DNA of 64,000 nt from Rhizobium metallidurans. GTDB lineage: Bacteria > Pseudomonadota > Alphaproteobacteria > Rhizobiales > Rhizobiaceae. The translations under genes and the position numbers were made by a program. The notes beneath the pieces were generated by a model. That model was not told the DNA's origin. It did not search any database and was given only the letters and a program-made list of their open reading frames with translations. Location of the stretch: positions 30,125-94,124 of the forward strand of contig NZ_JACIDW010000018.1 of the NCBI RefSeq assembly GCF_014196505.1, read 5' to 3'. Of the stretch, positions 54,351 through 62,827 are shown one piece after another. Position 1 is the stretch's first letter, and the number at the start of each line of letters is the position of its first letter.

Positions 54351-55778
54351 ATGGACACCGCGATGCTGATTGGATCCCGCTTCGAAGCGGGCACCGAGAT
54401 CGAAGAAAACATCCTGAACCCGAAGACCGGCGAAACCGTGCTGAGCCTTGCCGAAGCCTCGGTCAGCCAGATCGACGCCGCCGTCGACGCCGCCGAAAAG
54501 GCCTTCACTTCGTGGTCGCAGACGACACCCGGCGAGCGCGCCGGCTATCTCCTGAAAATCGCCGACGCGATCGAAAAGGACGCCCAGGGCTTCGCGACGC
54601 TGGAGGCGCTGAACTGCGGCAAGCCGATCAACGCGGTGCTCAACGACGAGATCCCCGCCATCGTCGATTGCTACCGCTTCTTCGCCGGCGCGGTGCGCAA
54701 CCTGCACGGCCCGGTCGCCGGTGAATATCTGCCCGGCCACACCTCGATGATCCGCCGCGACGCCATCGGCATCGTCGGCTCGATCGCGCCGTGGAACTAT
54801 CCGCTGATGATGATGGCCTGGAAGCTGGCGCCGGCGATCGCGGGCGGCAACACCGTCGTCTTCAAGCCCTCCGAGCAGACGCCGCTGACGGCGCTGAAGA
54901 TGGCGAAGCTCCTGTCCGACATCCTCCCCGAGGGCGTCGTCAACGTCATCCTCGGCCGTGGCGAGAGCGTCGGCAACGCGCTGATCAACCACCCGAAGAT
55001 CGCGATGCTGTCGATCACGGGCGATGTCGCCACCGGCAAGAAGGTGCTGCAGGCGGCCGCCAAGACCGTCAAGCGCACGCATCTGGAGCTTGGCGGCAAG
55101 GCCCCCGTCATCGTCTTCGACGACGCCGATATCGACGCTGTCGTATCGGGCATCCGCACCTTCGGCTACTACAATGCTGGCCAGGACTGCACCGCCGCTT
55201 GCCGCATCTACGCCGACGCTAGGGTTTATGACAGGTTCGTCGCCGACCTCTCCTCGGCGGTGTCCTCGATCAAGTTCAACCTTGCCGACGACGCAGAAAA
55301 CGAGATCGGCCCGCTGATCTCCAGGCGCCAGCGCGACCGGGTCGAAAGCTTCGTCGCCCGCGCCGGCGAGCACAAGCATATGGAGATCACCACCGGCGGT
55401 AAGACATCGGGCGACAAGGGCTTCTTCTACACGCCGACGGTCATTGCCGGCGCCACGCAGGAAGACGAGATCGTCCGCCGCGAGGTCTTCGGCCCGGTCG
55501 TCTCCGTCACCCGCTTCACCGATGTCGAGGATGCCGTCACCTGGGCCAACGACAGCGACTATGGCCTGGCCTCCTCCGTCTGGACCAGGGACATCAGCCG
55601 CGGCATGAAGACCGCCGCCCGCCTGCAATATGGCTGCACCTGGATCAACACCCACTTCATGCTGACCAACGAGATGCCGCATGGCGGCCTGAAGCAATCG
55701 GGCTACGGCAAGGACATGTCCGTCTACGCACTGGAAGACTACACCGCCGTCCGCCACGTGATGATCAACCACGGATAA
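54351..55778 (+). CDS. patD: Gamma-aminobutyraldehyde dehydrogenase (PatD/YdcW-like)
   Basis: A 475-residue NAD-dependent aldehyde dehydrogenase. Catalytic residues are Asn149 (GSIAPWNYP), Glu246 (HLELGGKAP) and Cys280 (NAGQDCTAACR); the coenzyme site is at FKPSEQTPL and ITGDVATGKK. PatD oxidises 4-aminobutyraldehyde from putrescine transamination or oxidation to GABA. The gene is the last of the polyamine-uptake operon, an order also seen in E. coli ydcSTUV-patD, which supports the assignment over a generic betaine-aldehyde dehydrogenase. It starts 52 bases after the second permease. Confidence 0.88.
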   Translation: MDTAMLIGSRFEAGTEIEENILNPKTGETVLSLAEASVSQIDAAVDAAEKAFTSWSQTTPGERAGYLLKIADAIEKDAQGFATLEALNCGKPINAVLNDEIPAIVDCYRFFAGAVRNLHGPVAGEYLPGHTSMIRRDAIGIVGSIAPWNYPLMMMAWKLAPAIAGGNTVVFKPSEQTPLTALKMAKLLSDILPEGVVNVILGRGESVGNALINHPKIAMLSITGDVATGKKVLQAAAKTVKRTHLELGGKAPVIVFDDADIDAVVSGIRTFGYYNAGQDCTAACRIYADARVYDRFVADLSSAVSSIKFNLADDAENEIGPLISRRQRDRVESFVARAGEHKHMEITTGGKTSGDKGFFYTPTVIAGATQEDEIVRREVFGPVVSVTRFTDVEDAVTWANDSDYGLASSVWTRDISRGMKTAARLQYGCTWINTHFMLTNEMPHGGLKQSGYGKDMSVYALEDYTAVRHVMINHG

Positions 55779-55800
55779 GCGCGACAGGATTGAAAACCAC

Positions 55801-55837
55801 AACGTCGGCGTGGGCCACCGCGCCGGCGTTCGTGTTT
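55801..55837 (+). terminator. Weak terminator after patD
   Basis: AACGTCGGCG and CGCCGGCGTT (55801-55810 and 55821-55830) pair with one mismatch and are followed by CGTGTTT. The U-tract is poor. Confidence 0.45.
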
Positions 55838-55931
55838 CCGCAGCGGATAAATCGAACCGCTATCTCGTTGGATATGGAACATTTTTCGCGCTGGCGCGTC
55901 ATCTATCGGACCAACTAGAAGGAACGCTTCC

Positions 55932-56105
55932 ATGCTGAAATGGGCTCTTATCTTTTTCGTGATTTCGCTGATCGCGGGCTTCTTCGGCTTTTCCGGAATT
56001 TCCGCGGCGACGGCGACCATCGCGCGCGTTCTCTTCGGTATCGCGCTCGTCATCTTCCTGATCTTCCTGGTGCTCGCGCTGCTCGCCGGCCAGGCAATCT
56101 TGTAG
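55932..56105 (+). CDS. DUF1328 small membrane protein (YtjA-like)
   Basis: A 57-residue protein reading MLKWALIFFVISLIAGFFGF, then ISAATATIARVLFGIALVIF and a hydrophobic end. Two membrane helices around a GFSGISAATATIAR turn are diagnostic for DUF1328. It is a small inner-membrane protein of unknown function, common in proteobacteria. The start follows an AGAAGGAACG-type ribosome-binding site. Confidence 0.85.
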   Translation: MLKWALIFFVISLIAGFFGFSGISAATATIARVLFGIALVIFLIFLVLALLAGQAIL

Positions 56106-56115
56106 GAAACCGGTT

Positions 56116-57324
56116 CTATAACCCGGCCTTGACCGAGAACAGCGAGACGGGGTCGGCGACGCCCTTGAGCGATACCGGCTCCAGCGCCTCGAAATCCATC
56201 TCCGACATCTCGTCCGTGGCGGCATCATGCGTGCCGCCGCAGACGAGCACCTGCGAGGGCGCGGCGACCGATGCGATCCGTGCCGCCAGATTGACCGTGT
56301 GGCCGAAAATGTCGCCGTCGCGCGGCACCACCTGACCGGTCGCAACCCCCACCCTCACCTCCGGCAATTGATGCGCCGCGCTCGCCGCGACGAGCGCCAG
56401 CGACGCCCTCAGCGCCGCCTCGGCGTCGGGAAACAGCATCATCACCCCATCGCCCAGCGGCTTGACGATCCGCCCGCCGGCGAGATTGGCGAGACGCTGC
56501 GCCAGCGCCTCGAAGCTCGCCGCCTTCTCGGCCGCCCTGACATCGCCGATATCGCGCGTCAACGCCGTGAAGCCGGTGAGATCGGCGAAGGCCACGGCCG
56601 GCAGTGCCTGATCGCCTGCCGGCTCCACGCCCAACCCACGCAGGGCGTCCTGCAATCGCCCGACCACATTGTCGAACACCGCCTCCTCGAGCATCCGCCG
56701 TTGCAGCAGGAAGAGCATGCGAATGCCGATGCGCTGCAGCGAAAGCCGCGTGGCCGCGCCCGCCGCGAGCACCTCGCGATGGCTGAACCCGGCCGCAAGC
56801 ATCGGTTCCTCGACCTCGGCGCGGAACAGATCGCGCATCGTATCCACGCAGCGCCGCATCGACTGGCCGAAGACCCTCAGTACCCTCTGCATGCCCTCGT
56901 CGGAAGCGCCGAGCCCGGTACATTCGGCGATCAGCCGGATGAACTCCTCGTCGTCCTCCCGCAGCGCCCGCCTGTGCGACATGGGCGAAAGCCCGGCGCT
57001 CGAATGCAGCGCGTTGACGCGCCCGAGATCGAGCGACGTGTCGGCAAGCGCTTCCGCGAGAGATACATCCGACATGGTGACCGGCTCGAACATCAGCTGG
57101 CTGGCGAAATCGAGCGAGACGACCTGTTGCCGGAGACCCGTGGCGAGCGTCTCCAGCGCGATGCCGGCGGCATTCAGCGCCAGCACCAGCCGCAGCCGGC
57201 TGACGTCGCTCGCCGCATATCCCCCCGGCCCGGCCTCGATGATCTCCAACCGCGCCACGGCATCCAGCTGCGCGGCATCGCAACCGGCAAGCGCCGCCAA
57301 TTTCTCGCGCGACAACGACCCCAT
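56116..57324 (-). CDS. Class III adenylate/guanylate cyclase with an N-terminal MerR-like helical region
   Basis: A 402-residue protein. The N-terminal part (LAALAGCDAAQLDAVARLEI, then ASDVSRLRLVLALNAAGIAL) resembles a MerR-type helix-turn-helix with a long helical segment after it. The C-terminal 170 residues are a class III cyclase: AFADLTGFTALTRDIGD and GDGVMMLFPDAEAAL bear the two metal aspartates and GHTVNLAARIASV the transition-state Asn and Arg. It may convert a ligand or protein signal to cyclic nucleotide. The ATG at 57322-57324 lacks a strong ribosome-binding site. It is convergent with the DUF1328 gene. Confidence 0.88.
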   Translation of the reverse strand: MGSLSREKLAALAGCDAAQLDAVARLEIIEAGPGGYAASDVSRLRLVLALNAAGIALETLATGLRQQVVSLDFASQLMFEPVTMSDVSLAEALADTSLDLGRVNALHSSAGLSPMSHRRALREDDEEFIRLIAECTGLGASDEGMQRVLRVFGQSMRRCVDTMRDLFRAEVEEPMLAAGFSHREVLAAGAATRLSLQRIGIRMLFLLQRRMLEEAVFDNVVGRLQDALRGLGVEPAGDQALPAVAFADLTGFTALTRDIGDVRAAEKAASFEALAQRLANLAGGRIVKPLGDGVMMLFPDAEAALRASLALVAASAAHQLPEVRVGVATGQVVPRDGDIFGHTVNLAARIASVAAPSQVLVCGGTHDAATDEMSEMDFEALEPVSLKGVADPVSLFSVKAGL

Positions 57325-57403
57325 GAAGCCCCCAGACAACCCCAGGTGAAGAAAGCCTCTCTTACACCAGATTGCCAAGCGGCTCTATCGCGCGCGCCTA
57401 CCT

Positions 57404-58093
57404 CTAAAGGAGGCTTGCGCCGACATTGATGGCCAGCGCCAGGATCGTCGTGTTGAAGAGAAACGACAGCACCGAATGCAGGAGCGTCAGCTTGCGCATG
57501 ACAGTCGAGCTCGTCGCCACGTCCGCCGTCTGCGAGGCGACGCCGATGGTGAAGGAATAGTAGAGAAAGTCCCAATAGACGGGCTCGTCCAGCCCCTCGG
57601 GAAACTTCAGCCCGTCTCCCTTGACGCCGTCGCCATCATCGTCGCCGCCATAGAAGCGGTGCGCGTAATGCACGGTAAACAGCGTGTGCAGGAACACCCA
57701 GGAGATCAGGATGGTGACGACAGCCGCCAAGGCCCGGCCGAGCGCGACGCTGGGCGCCGCCTCCTTGACCTGATGCAGCTCGAGCCCGATGCCGGCAACA
57801 CTGGCAAGGGCTGCCGCGATCGACAGGAACATCAGAAGCGAGTCCGAGAAATCGAGATCAGCCGAGCGCTTGCGGATCGTCGCCACGCTCGCCTTCAGCA
57901 TGCGTCGCCATGTGGCGACGATGAACATCACCGCGGCCACGTTCCAACCGGCCAACAGATTGCGTGCCGTCACCTCGCGCGTCGTCAGAAGCAGGAAGAC
58001 CGCGAAGCCTACGAGCACCGCAATCACGAAGATCGCATGCTTGCGCAACAACCGAAGGGGACGGCCGCTGCCGCCAAACGTAACCTCTGCCAT
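57404..58093 (-). CDS. DUF1345 membrane protein
   Basis: A 229-residue protein with about five transmembrane helices and the DUF1345 motifs HTLFTVHYAHRFYGGD and YWDFLYYSFTIGVASQTADV. Function is unknown. The ATG at 58091-58093 is preceded by GGCGGAG; a TTG one codon earlier is also possible. It lies upstream of the cyclase on the same strand, 79 bases away, and may be in the same operon. Confidence 0.85.
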   Translation of the reverse strand: MAEVTFGGSGRPLRLLRKHAIFVIAVLVGFAVFLLLTTREVTARNLLAGWNVAAVMFIVATWRRMLKASVATIRKRSADLDFSDSLLMFLSIAAALASVAGIGLELHQVKEAAPSVALGRALAAVVTILISWVFLHTLFTVHYAHRFYGGDDDGDGVKGDGLKFPEGLDEPVYWDFLYYSFTIGVASQTADVATSSTVMRKLTLLHSVLSFLFNTTILALAINVGASLL

Positions 58094-58158
58094 CAAATGC
58101 TCCGCCGCTGCGAGATCACCAACGATATCAGCTTGATACCGGCAAGAGCAATATGGCC

Positions 58159-58890
58159 TCAGCCGGTCCAGCCGCCATCGACCACGTGGATCTGGCCTGT
58201 CGTGAACCCGGCCTCGTCGCCGGCGAGATAGGTAACGAGTGCCGCGATCTCCTCGGCGGTTGCGATGCGGCCCATCGGCTGGCGGGCGATGAAGTCGTTG
58301 AGCGCCTTGTCGTAATCGCCGGTGGCGCGCAGCCGCTCATGCAGCGAGGGGCTATCGACGGTGCCCGGGCAAATCGCATTGGCGCGGATGCCCCTGGCGA
58401 CGAAGTCGCACGCGATCGACTTGGTGAGCCCGATCACGGCGGCCTTCGAGGCGCTATAGGCAAAGCGGTTCGGCACGCCCTTCACGCTGGATGCCACCGA
58501 CGCCATATTGACGATCGAGCCCTTTCCCTTGTCGAGCATCCCGGGCAGGAAAGTGCGGCAGGTCGTGTACATCGCCTTGGCATTGAGGTTGAAGGAGAAG
58601 TCCCAATCCTTCTCCTCGCAGTCGAGGATCGAGCCGGCATGCACGAAGCCGGCGCAATTGAAGAGCACGTCGATCGGCCCGATCTCGGACGCGAAGGCCC
58701 GCACGGCGTTTGCGTCGAGCACGTCGAGAACAGTCGTCGTCGCGCCCGCCAGCGTCGAAAGCGACGCCTGGTTGATATCGGTGGCGTAGACATGCGCGCC
58801 GAGCGAAATGAACCGCTCCGCGCTGGCGCGTCCGATCCCCTGCCCCGCCGCCGTGACGACGACCTTCTTGCCTTCCAGACCGTGGCTCAT
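58159..58890 (-). CDS. SDR dehydrogenase, 2-keto-3-deoxy-L-fuconate dehydrogenase-like
   Basis: A 243-residue short-chain dehydrogenase. VVVTAAGQGIGRASAERF is the coenzyme loop, FNCAGFVHAGSILDCEEKDW a family stretch shared with human DHRS6/BDH2 and bacterial 2-keto-3-deoxy-L-fuconate dehydrogenases, and the catalytic Ser and Tyr-x-x-x-Lys are in NMASVASS and YSASKAAV. The start at 58890 has GGGAGG upstream. It is divergent from an amidohydrolase of the lactonase type, which fits a non-phosphorylated deoxysugar route; the exact substrate is inference. Confidence 0.88.
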   Translation of the reverse strand: MSHGLEGKKVVVTAAGQGIGRASAERFISLGAHVYATDINQASLSTLAGATTTVLDVLDANAVRAFASEIGPIDVLFNCAGFVHAGSILDCEEKDWDFSFNLNAKAMYTTCRTFLPGMLDKGKGSIVNMASVASSVKGVPNRFAYSASKAAVIGLTKSIACDFVARGIRANAICPGTVDSPSLHERLRATGDYDKALNDFIARQPMGRIATAEEIAALVTYLAGDEAGFTTGQIHVVDGGWTG

Positions 58891-59078
58891 AATTCCTCCC
58901 GTGATGCGTGGCGCTTGCGGCGCATTCATTCATATGCAAACATTATATTCATTATGTCGTCAATCACATTGTCCGACGCCGGACGCTGACACGGGTGGGA
59001 GACCCGTTTCATCAATCGAAAACTCCGGCGGGAGACGAGAGGACGACAGGAAAAGCCTGCATGAAGGGGAGGAACCGC

Positions 59079-59918
59079 ATGCTCTTCGACACACATCTGC
59101 ACGTCATCGATCGTAACCGCCTGAACTATCCCTGGCTCCCCGACGTGCCGGATCTCGACCGCGACAGCCTCTACGAGCACTATGCGCGCGATGCGCTCCG
59201 CTGCGGCATCACCAACGTGCTGCACATGGAAGTCGACGTCGCCACCGATGCGATCGAACGGGAAACGACCTTCATCAAGGAAATCGCCGCAAGACCCGAA
59301 AGCCTCGTGCGTGGCGCCATCGCCGCCTGCCGTCCGGAAGAAAAGGGCTTTCCGGCCTATCTCGAACGCTGCCTCGCCGACCCCTTCGTCAAGGGCTTCC
59401 GCCGCGTCCTGCACGTGGCGCCCGACGACACCTCCGAGCGCCCGCTGTTTCGGGAGAACGTCGCGCGGCTGGCTGATACCCGGCTAACCTTCGATCTCTG
59501 CGTCTTCCCGCACCAGTTCGAACGCATTCTCGATCTCGTCGACCTCAACCCCGATGTTCGCTTCATCCTCGACCACTGCGCCAACCCGCCGATCAAGTCA
59601 GGCATGAGCGCCGTCTGGCATCGCGGCATTACCGAATTCTCCCGCCGCCCCAACGTCACCGCCAAGATCTCCGGCGTCATCGCCTATGGCGATCTCGAAA
59701 CCTGGTCCGTCGAGAGCCTGCGCCCCTATATCGAGCACACGATCGAAAGCTTCGGCTGGGATCGCGTCGTCTGGGGCAGCGACTGGCCCGTCTGCACGCT
59801 CGGCGGCGGTCTCACGCCCTGGGTGGCGGCCACGCATGCGCTGACATCGGGCTGCAGCGAAGACGAGCGCGACAAGCTGTATCAGGGGAATGCCAAGCGG
59901 ATCTGGGCGGTTGAGTAG
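59079..59918 (+). CDS. Amidohydrolase-family lactonase (L-fuconolactonase-like)
   Basis: A 279-residue TIM-barrel hydrolase of the COG3618 type. The metal site starts with DTHLHVID at the N-terminus, and FILDHCANPP (His), TAKISGVIAYGD and VVWGSDWPVC (Asp) follow. Members include 2-pyrone-4,6-dicarboxylate lactonase and sugar lactonases such as L-fuconolactonase. The ATG at 59079 has GGAGG six bases upstream; other in-frame ATGs further up lack it. It is divergent from the 2-keto-3-deoxy-L-fuconate-type dehydrogenase, so the two may act in one pathway. Confidence 0.87.
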   Translation: MLFDTHLHVIDRNRLNYPWLPDVPDLDRDSLYEHYARDALRCGITNVLHMEVDVATDAIERETTFIKEIAARPESLVRGAIAACRPEEKGFPAYLERCLADPFVKGFRRVLHVAPDDTSERPLFRENVARLADTRLTFDLCVFPHQFERILDLVDLNPDVRFILDHCANPPIKSGMSAVWHRGITEFSRRPNVTAKISGVIAYGDLETWSVESLRPYIEHTIESFGWDRVVWGSDWPVCTLGGGLTPWVAATHALTSGCSEDERDKLYQGNAKRIWAVE

Positions 59919-59984
59919 CGGAGGTTGGGAGGCGCCAATCGTCGCCCCTCGACGCCCACTTCTATCTCGACGGCGCCACCCCAC

Positions 59985-60138
59985 TCACCCTCATTCTCGC
60001 CCTTGTGGCGGGAACCCAGCCACGGCGCGTCCGCGCCGTGAATAACCTCCTACGGTGCGCGCGGCAGAAAAGAGTCTTTTCGCCGCGCAGACGCGCGTCG
60101 GCTGGATTCCCGCCACAAGGGCGAGAATGAGGGTGAGG
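59985..60138. repeat. 154-base cruciform repeat with 38-bp arms
   Basis: Arms at 59985-60022 and 60101-60138 are inverted copies with one mismatch (CTCACCCTCATTCTCGCCCT at the outer end). Inside, CACGGCGCG-TC-CGCGCCGTG (60022-60041) and GAAAAGA-G-TCTTTTC flanked by GCGCGGC/GCCGCGC (about 60061-60089) form two further hairpins. The whole element could fold into a three-stem structure. It resembles rhizobial intergenic repeats of the kind often mis-annotated as short proteins. No transposase is encoded. It lies in the gap between the lactonase and transaldolase genes. Confidence 0.92.
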
Positions 60139-60192
60139 ACGTTTCGGCTTGCAGTATCCAATTGACCACCCGCCAAGAGCAGGCCCAAAAAC

Positions 60193-60223
60193 GAAAAGGG
60201 CGGCGCCACCGGCACCGCCCCTT
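60193..60223 (-). terminator. Intrinsic terminator after tal
   Basis: On the minus strand GGGGCGGTGCC and GGCGCCGCCC pair around a GGT-like loop and are followed by UUUUC. It lies 23 bases beyond the tal stop. Confidence 0.85.
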
Positions 60224-60245
60224 CCAATCAAGCACCCGCAAAACC

Positions 60246-61211
60246 TTAGGCGGCTGCGAGCTGCAGTTCCTTGGTGACCATGGCGCGCAGCGTGCCGAGG
60301 TCCTTGGCGAAAGCGCGGATGCCTTCGGCGAGCTTTTCGGTCGCCATGGCGTCTTCGTTCATCATCCAGCGGAAGGTCTTCTCGTCGACGGCGATCTTGG
60401 AGATCGGCTTGGCACCCTCGGGCGACAGCTTGCGCTCCAGCTTGCCCTGGTCGTTGGAGAGTTCGTCGAGCAGGTTCGGCGCGATCGTCAGGCGGTCGCA
60501 ACCGGCCAGTGCTTCGATCTCGCCGGCGCTGCGGAACGAGGCGCCCATGACGATCGTCTTGATGTCGTTGGCCTTGTAGTAGTTGTAGATCTCGCGAACG
60601 GAGATGACACCAGGATCTTCCTCAGGCGTGAATTCCTTGCCGGTCGACTTCTTGTACCAGTCGAGAATACGGCCGACGAAGGGCGAGATGAGGAACGCCT
60701 TGGCGTCGGCGCAGGCGATCGCCTGGGCCTGCGAGAAGAGGAGCGTCAGGTTGCAGTCGATGCCTTCCTTCTGCAGGATTTCGGCGGCGCGAATGCCTTC
60801 CCAGGTGGAAGCGAGCTTGATCAGGATGCGATCCTTCTCGATGCCGCGTTCCTTGTAGCCGGCGATGATGCCGTGAGCCTTTTCGACCGATGCCTTGGTG
60901 TCGAAGGAAAGGTCGGCGTCGACCTCGGTCGAGACGCGGCCGGGAACGAGCTTCGAGAGAGCGGCGCCCACGGAAACGGCGAGACGGTCGGCAACGGCGG
61001 AAGCGACCGCGTCGGAATTGCCGCCCTGCTTCTTGCCCCAGGAAACGGCTTCCTTGATCGCGTCGGCGAACATCGGCGTGCCGAGCGCCTTCAGAACGAT
61101 GCTCGGGTTGGTCGTGCAATCGACCGGCTTCAGGCGGGCGACGGCTTCGATGTCACCGGTGTCGGCCACGACGGTGGTCATCTCGCGGAGTTGGTCAAGC
61201 TTGGATGTCAT
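60246..61211 (-). CDS. tal: Transaldolase
   Basis: A 321-residue enzyme of the TalB type. The Schiff-base Lys132 is in DRILIKLASTWEG; DCTTNPSIV near residues 31-39 and SPFVGRILDWYKK are the other family signatures. It moves dihydroxyacetone units between sugar phosphates in the non-oxidative pentose phosphate pathway, and so links the xylose route of this window to central metabolism. It is divergent from a SorC-type regulator across a 421-base gap. Confidence 0.97.
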   Translation of the reverse strand: MTSKLDQLREMTTVVADTGDIEAVARLKPVDCTTNPSIVLKALGTPMFADAIKEAVSWGKKQGGNSDAVASAVADRLAVSVGAALSKLVPGRVSTEVDADLSFDTKASVEKAHGIIAGYKERGIEKDRILIKLASTWEGIRAAEILQKEGIDCNLTLLFSQAQAIACADAKAFLISPFVGRILDWYKKSTGKEFTPEEDPGVISVREIYNYYKANDIKTIVMGASFRSAGEIEALAGCDRLTIAPNLLDELSNDQGKLERKLSPEGAKPISKIAVDEKTFRWMMNEDAMATEKLAEGIRAFAKDLGTLRAMVTKELQLAAA

Positions 61212-61632
61212 GATCGCGTGTCCTTTTGACTTGAGCTGCGAGCCGGAGCGCTAGCCGCCGGCGAATGAGGTGATCTACGGATTGTCCGTACTGTCCTTGA
61301 AGTCGCTGTCTGTGAAATCGCGCTCGCGCGTCCGGAATACTCCATAAACGCCGGCGAGTGCCTCGTCGTTCCCGTCTCGGGCGATATCGACGGAGCTGTC
61401 CAAGGGCAATCCGGCCCCGGCGCAAGACCGCTGCGATTTGCAATATGCCCGCACAGTGCCTCCTACAACGGACGGAACGACCAGTCATCAAGACTATCGC
61501 TATTCCCGGCCCATTATGTCAAGGACATTTGTGCATTTCAATTGACATAAGTGTCACACCGGTCATTATCGCGGCGACAAACCATGCCCTGTCCTCAGCA
61601 GGATCTAGGGCGCCTTTGCTTTTGGAGGAGAT
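61212..61632. promoter_or_regulatory. Divergent promoter region of tal and the SorC-type regulator
   Basis: This 421-base region holds inverted repeats near the regulator side: TGTC-AAG-GACA (61517-61527) and TGACA-TAAG-TGTCA (61543-61556). They share TGTC/GACA half-sites and may bind the regulator. The remaining sequence shows no gene. Confidence 0.5.
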
Positions 61633-62616
61633 GTGGTCAAGTTAAAACGCGGGACGCACACCGCCTATTCGGAAGCCTCATCCCTCAGACTGCGCGCGGC
61701 CTGGCTCTATTATAACCAGGGATTGACGCAGAAAGATGTCGCCGAACAGCTCGGCATCAGCCGCACGACCGTCATCCGGCTGCTCGACGAGGCGATGAAG
61801 CGCAGCGAGGTGCAGATCTGGATCAACGATTCGATCGGCGATTGCGTCGAGCTGTCGGTGAAGCTGGAGCGCGCCTATGGGCTGGACGAGGCGATCGTCG
61901 TGCCGGCCCCCGTCACCGCCGATCCGAATGCGCTAGCCAAAAGCGTCGGCCTGGCGCTTGGCCAGTTCCTCTCCGAAGCAATCCCCGACAATTACACGAT
62001 CGGCGTTGGCTGGGGCCGCACCATGACCGCCTCGCTGTCGAGCTTCCGGCCGCCGCGCCGCGACAACTGCAAGGTCGTCTCGCTGCTCGGCGGCATCGTC
62101 GCCGTCCATCAGACCAACCCGATCGACTATACCTGGCGGCTGGCAAGCCAGCTCGGCGCCGAATGCTACATGTTCCTGGCGCCGCTCCTGGTCGATTCCA
62201 CCGAGACCAAGCGTAATCTCATCGAAAAATGCGGCCTCGACACCATCTACCGGCTCGCCGAAACGCTCGATCTCGCCATCGTCAGCTGCGGCGACATCGG
62301 CCCGCATTCGACCTCGCTGTCGGAGGGATGGATCTCCAAGGGCGAGTTGCAGGAGCTGATCGATGCCGGCTGCGTCTGCGACACCATGTTCAATTTCCTC
62401 GACAAGGACGGCAATACGGTCGATCATTCGATCAACAGCCGGGTGATGTCCGTCGATCTCGATACGCTGAAGAAGGCCAGGCACATCGTGCTCTCCTCCG
62501 GCGGCGCCCACCGGGCCGTCGCCATCGGCGCCACCATCAAGCGGATCGGCTGTAACACCCTGATCACCGACGAGAGCGCCGCCCGCGCCCTGATCGAGCT
62601 CTCCGACGCCGCCTGA
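61633..62616 (+). CDS. SorC/DeoR-type sugar-binding transcriptional regulator
   Basis: A 327-residue regulator. TQKDVAEQLGISRTTVIRLL (about residues 32-51) is the helix-turn-helix, followed by a sugar-binding (DeoR/SorC C-terminal) domain with TIGVGWGRTMTASLSSF and CGDIGPHSTSLSEGW. Members such as EryD, SorC and LsrR respond to phosphorylated sugars or polyols. The GTG start at 61633 follows GGAGG. It is divergent from tal. A direct link to tal regulation is inferred only from the arrangement. Confidence 0.9.
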   Translation: MVKLKRGTHTAYSEASSLRLRAAWLYYNQGLTQKDVAEQLGISRTTVIRLLDEAMKRSEVQIWINDSIGDCVELSVKLERAYGLDEAIVVPAPVTADPNALAKSVGLALGQFLSEAIPDNYTIGVGWGRTMTASLSSFRPPRRDNCKVVSLLGGIVAVHQTNPIDYTWRLASQLGAECYMFLAPLLVDSTETKRNLIEKCGLDTIYRLAETLDLAIVSCGDIGPHSTSLSEGWISKGELQELIDAGCVCDTMFNFLDKDGNTVDHSINSRVMSVDLDTLKKARHIVLSSGGAHRAVAIGATIKRIGCNTLITDESAARALIELSDAA

Positions 62617-62633
62617 CCAGCCGTTCCGTCGGG

Positions 62634-62649
62634 CCCCGGCGCGGGGTTT
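62634..62649 (+). terminator. Possible terminator after the SorC-type regulator
   Basis: CCCCG-GCG-CGGGG is followed by TTT. The stem is short and the U-tract weak. Confidence 0.4.
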
Positions 62650-62827
62650 CCCGCGCTCGCGCGAAGCGTCATATATCCTTCATGAGACGCTGCTTATTTG
62701 GCGCCATGAGTCGCATTGCCGCGCATGCTTTCATGATATCGTCATGCGCCCGGCGAACCGGCTCCTCGGGCGTGCGGACCGGCTCCGCAAGAGAGTGCGA
62801 AGCGAAAAATCGGAAACAGGGATCGAG

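Noticed and set aside
59991..60227. Minus-strand 78-codon open frame
   Set aside because: It is a translation of the cruciform repeat, a common artefact of such repeats.
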